This document shows positions 5,645 to 6,257 of a stretch of DNA of 6,257 nucleotides, piece after piece. A model generated the notes under the pieces. The model saw only the letters and a list, made by a program, of their open reading frames with translations. It made no database searches and was not told the origin of the DNA. Position 1 is the stretch's first letter; each line of letters starts with the position of its first letter. The position numbers and the translations under genes were made by a program. Origin of the DNA: an uncultured Chlorobiaceae bacterium (GTDB lineage Bacteria; Bacteroidota; Chlorobiia; Chlorobiales; Chlorobiaceae); the NCBI GenBank assembly GCA_903904495.1, contig CAIVCU010000421.1, positions 1-6,257 of the forward strand. Reading direction: 5' to 3'.

Positions 5645-5685
5645 CGTTCAATAACGGTGTCGGTATATATGAACGCGTTCAATAA
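5645..5685. promoter_or_regulatory. Palindrome TGAACGCGTTCA with a repeated half-site, possible operator
   Basis: TGAACGCGTTCA (5670-5681) is a perfect 12-base palindrome. Its right half extends to CGTTCAATAA (5676-5685), which also occurs as a direct copy at 5645-5654, 31 bases away (three helical turns). The sites lie 38-79 bases upstream of the start of the broken helix-turn-helix gene, where a dimeric regulator could bind. Confidence 0.45.
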
Positions 5686-5705
5686 TCAAAAGGTTATTAT
5701 TTGAA
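5678..5705. repeat. AT-rich imperfect hairpin
   Basis: TTCAATAAT (5678-5686) pairs with ATTATTTGAA (5696-5705) with one bulged T and a nine-base loop. It overlaps the palindrome at 5670-5681. It may be part of the regulatory site or a weak transcript-end structure for the toxin-antitoxin unit reading leftward. Confidence 0.3.
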
Positions 5706-5722
5706 CATTTGATTTATGCAGT

Positions 5723-5835
5723 TTCGTTGCGCTTCGCTTCGTTCGCTGTGGTCAACTTACGGGAGGAATTGCACCTCCAAGATTGCGTCCATGCTGGGCG
5801 CACATGATGGATACTTCGCTTTGCTCAGTATGACA
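5723..5835. repeat. Interspersed-repeat block with three recognisable parts
   Basis: Part one (5723-5746) is a run of TTCG words, four copies in 24 bases. Part two (5762-5778) is a hairpin, GGAGG-AATTGCA-CCTCC. Part three (5810-5835) is, on the minus strand, a TGTCATACTGAGC...GAAGTATC sequence. This last part is a variant of the TGTCAT-C/T-CTGAGCGAAGCGAAG word found dispersed in many bacterial genomes, recognisable by its translation CHTEQSEVS (compare CHSERSEES). Parts two and three, and the sequence between them, are read as the C-terminus of the MNT gene. I infer one or more repeat insertions at the end of that gene. Confidence 0.6.
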
Positions 5836-6174
5836 AACTCGGGACTGGGTTGAAAATGCATTGACTTGCTCTTGCTTTCGTTTATAGAACGTAACACCTA
5901 CGCGCTGGATGTGATCGATGATATCAGGGTCGCTGATATTGGAGAAAATGGAGAGGTCAATGGTGTAGGGCAGAAAAAGGTTATTAAGATCATCAATGAT
6001 TTTTTTCAGCGTGTTGAAAGTCAGTACCTCACCATAGAGGGTAAGGTCGATATCCGATCCATTCCTGAAGTTGCCTGCAGCTCGTGAACCATAGAGAGTG
6101 GCTTGTTCAACCTGTGGGTAGAGTAAGAGTTTGTTGATTTTTTTGATAGTGGCATCCTGCAACCCAAATTTCAT
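5752..6174 (-). CDS. mntA: MNT nucleotidyltransferase of a HEPN-MNT toxin-antitoxin pair, 3' end altered by a repeat
   Basis: A 140-residue protein; residues 1-100 are a minimal nucleotidyltransferase. The signature is GSRAAG (29-34) followed by GSDIDL (39-44). Asp41 and Asp43 bind the metal ions, and Asp73 in TIDLS is the third acid. The core ends RVGVTFYKRK (91-100), where family members of about 100-110 residues normally end. Residues 102-140, containing CHTEQSEVS (114-122), are translated interspersed repeat and probably not original. In characterised MntA-HepT pairs the nucleotidyltransferase adds AMP to a tyrosine of the HEPN RNase and neutralises it. The catalytic residues are intact, so it may still work. 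Start ATG 6174 has a perfect AGGAGG seven bases upstream and overlaps the HEPN gene by four bases (ATGA), implying translational coupling. Confidence 0.9.
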   Translation of the reverse strand: MKFGLQDATIKKINKLLLYPQVEQATLYGSRAAGNFRNGSDIDLTLYGEVLTFNTLKKIIDDLNNLFLPYTIDLSIFSNISDPDIIDHIQRVGVTFYKRKQEQVNAFSTQSRVCHTEQSEVSIMCAQHGRNLGGAIPPVS

Positions 6175-6257
6175 AAGCTATCCTCCTGTGTCAGTTCATC
6201 CAGTTTGACTTTGAGAGCCCTGAACTCAGAAAAGTAATCGGAGTGAATAGCTGAAAC
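6171..6257 (-). CDS. hepT: HEPN-domain protein (probable HepT toxin), C-terminal 28 residues only
   Basis: The frame is open from the right edge and ends ...DYFSEFRALKVKLDELTQ followed by EDSL and TGA. The visible residues form an amphipathic helix typical of the last helix of HEPN or nucleotidyltransferase-substrate-binding proteins. The identification rests mainly on position: it lies immediately upstream of an MNT gene and overlaps it by four bases, as in HEPN-MNT operons. HEPN toxins of this type are RNases with an RX4-6H catalytic motif followed by a tyrosine that is modified by the partner. That motif lies beyond the window, so activity cannot be judged. The ribosome binding site of the MNT gene lies within its last codons. 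Confidence 0.7.
   Translation of the reverse strand, partial: VSAIHSDYFSEFRALKVKLDELTQEDSL

Overview
The window looks like a stretch of a Gram-negative anaerobe chromosome. My best guess is a green sulfur bacterium (Chlorobi/Chlorobium-like). The pointers are a ferredoxin-domain nitroreductase, an H-NS-type protein, several starts with little or no Shine-Dalgarno sequence, and short interspersed repeats between genes. No marker gene fixes the taxon, so this is an inference. There is no rRNA, tRNA, CRISPR array or intact transposase.

Left part (1-3879). A possible gene start runs off the left edge on the minus strand. It is followed by a 42-base array of six degenerate heptamers. A minus-strand alpha/beta hydrolase of the cofactor-free chloroperoxidase/esterase type (314-1138) is divergent from a plus-strand nitroreductase with an N-terminal 2[4Fe-4S] domain (1450-2286). 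The AT-rich gap between them carries plausible promoters for both. Convergent with the nitroreductase is a two-gene minus-strand operon of short-chain dehydrogenases/reductases (SDRs). The upstream member (3124-3879) keeps the catalytic Ser-Tyr-Lys. The downstream member (2321-3094) keeps the nucleotide-binding motifs but has lost the catalytic residues. Together these genes look like an accessory redox/detoxification block; no shared substrate can be named.

Middle part (3880-5373). Divergent from the SDR operon is a 105-residue H-NS-family nucleoid protein. After it come short direct repeats that may be an insertion-sequence remnant, then a 63-residue protein of unknown function. Next is an 89-residue exported protein whose mature part is almost entirely Ala, Lys, Glu and Pro, resembling the tail of histone H1 but behind a signal peptide. 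A strong rho-independent terminator closes the stretch.

Right part (5374-6257). A small helix-turn-helix gene on the minus strand is broken by a single-base frameshift in an A5 run. A perfect 12-base palindrome upstream could be its operator. The window ends in a HEPN-MNT toxin-antitoxin pair on the minus strand: the last 28 codons of a HEPN gene overlap the start of an MNT nucleotidyltransferase gene by four bases. About the last 40 codons of the MNT gene do not look like the family. They are read through an interspersed repeat that has replaced the natural gene end.
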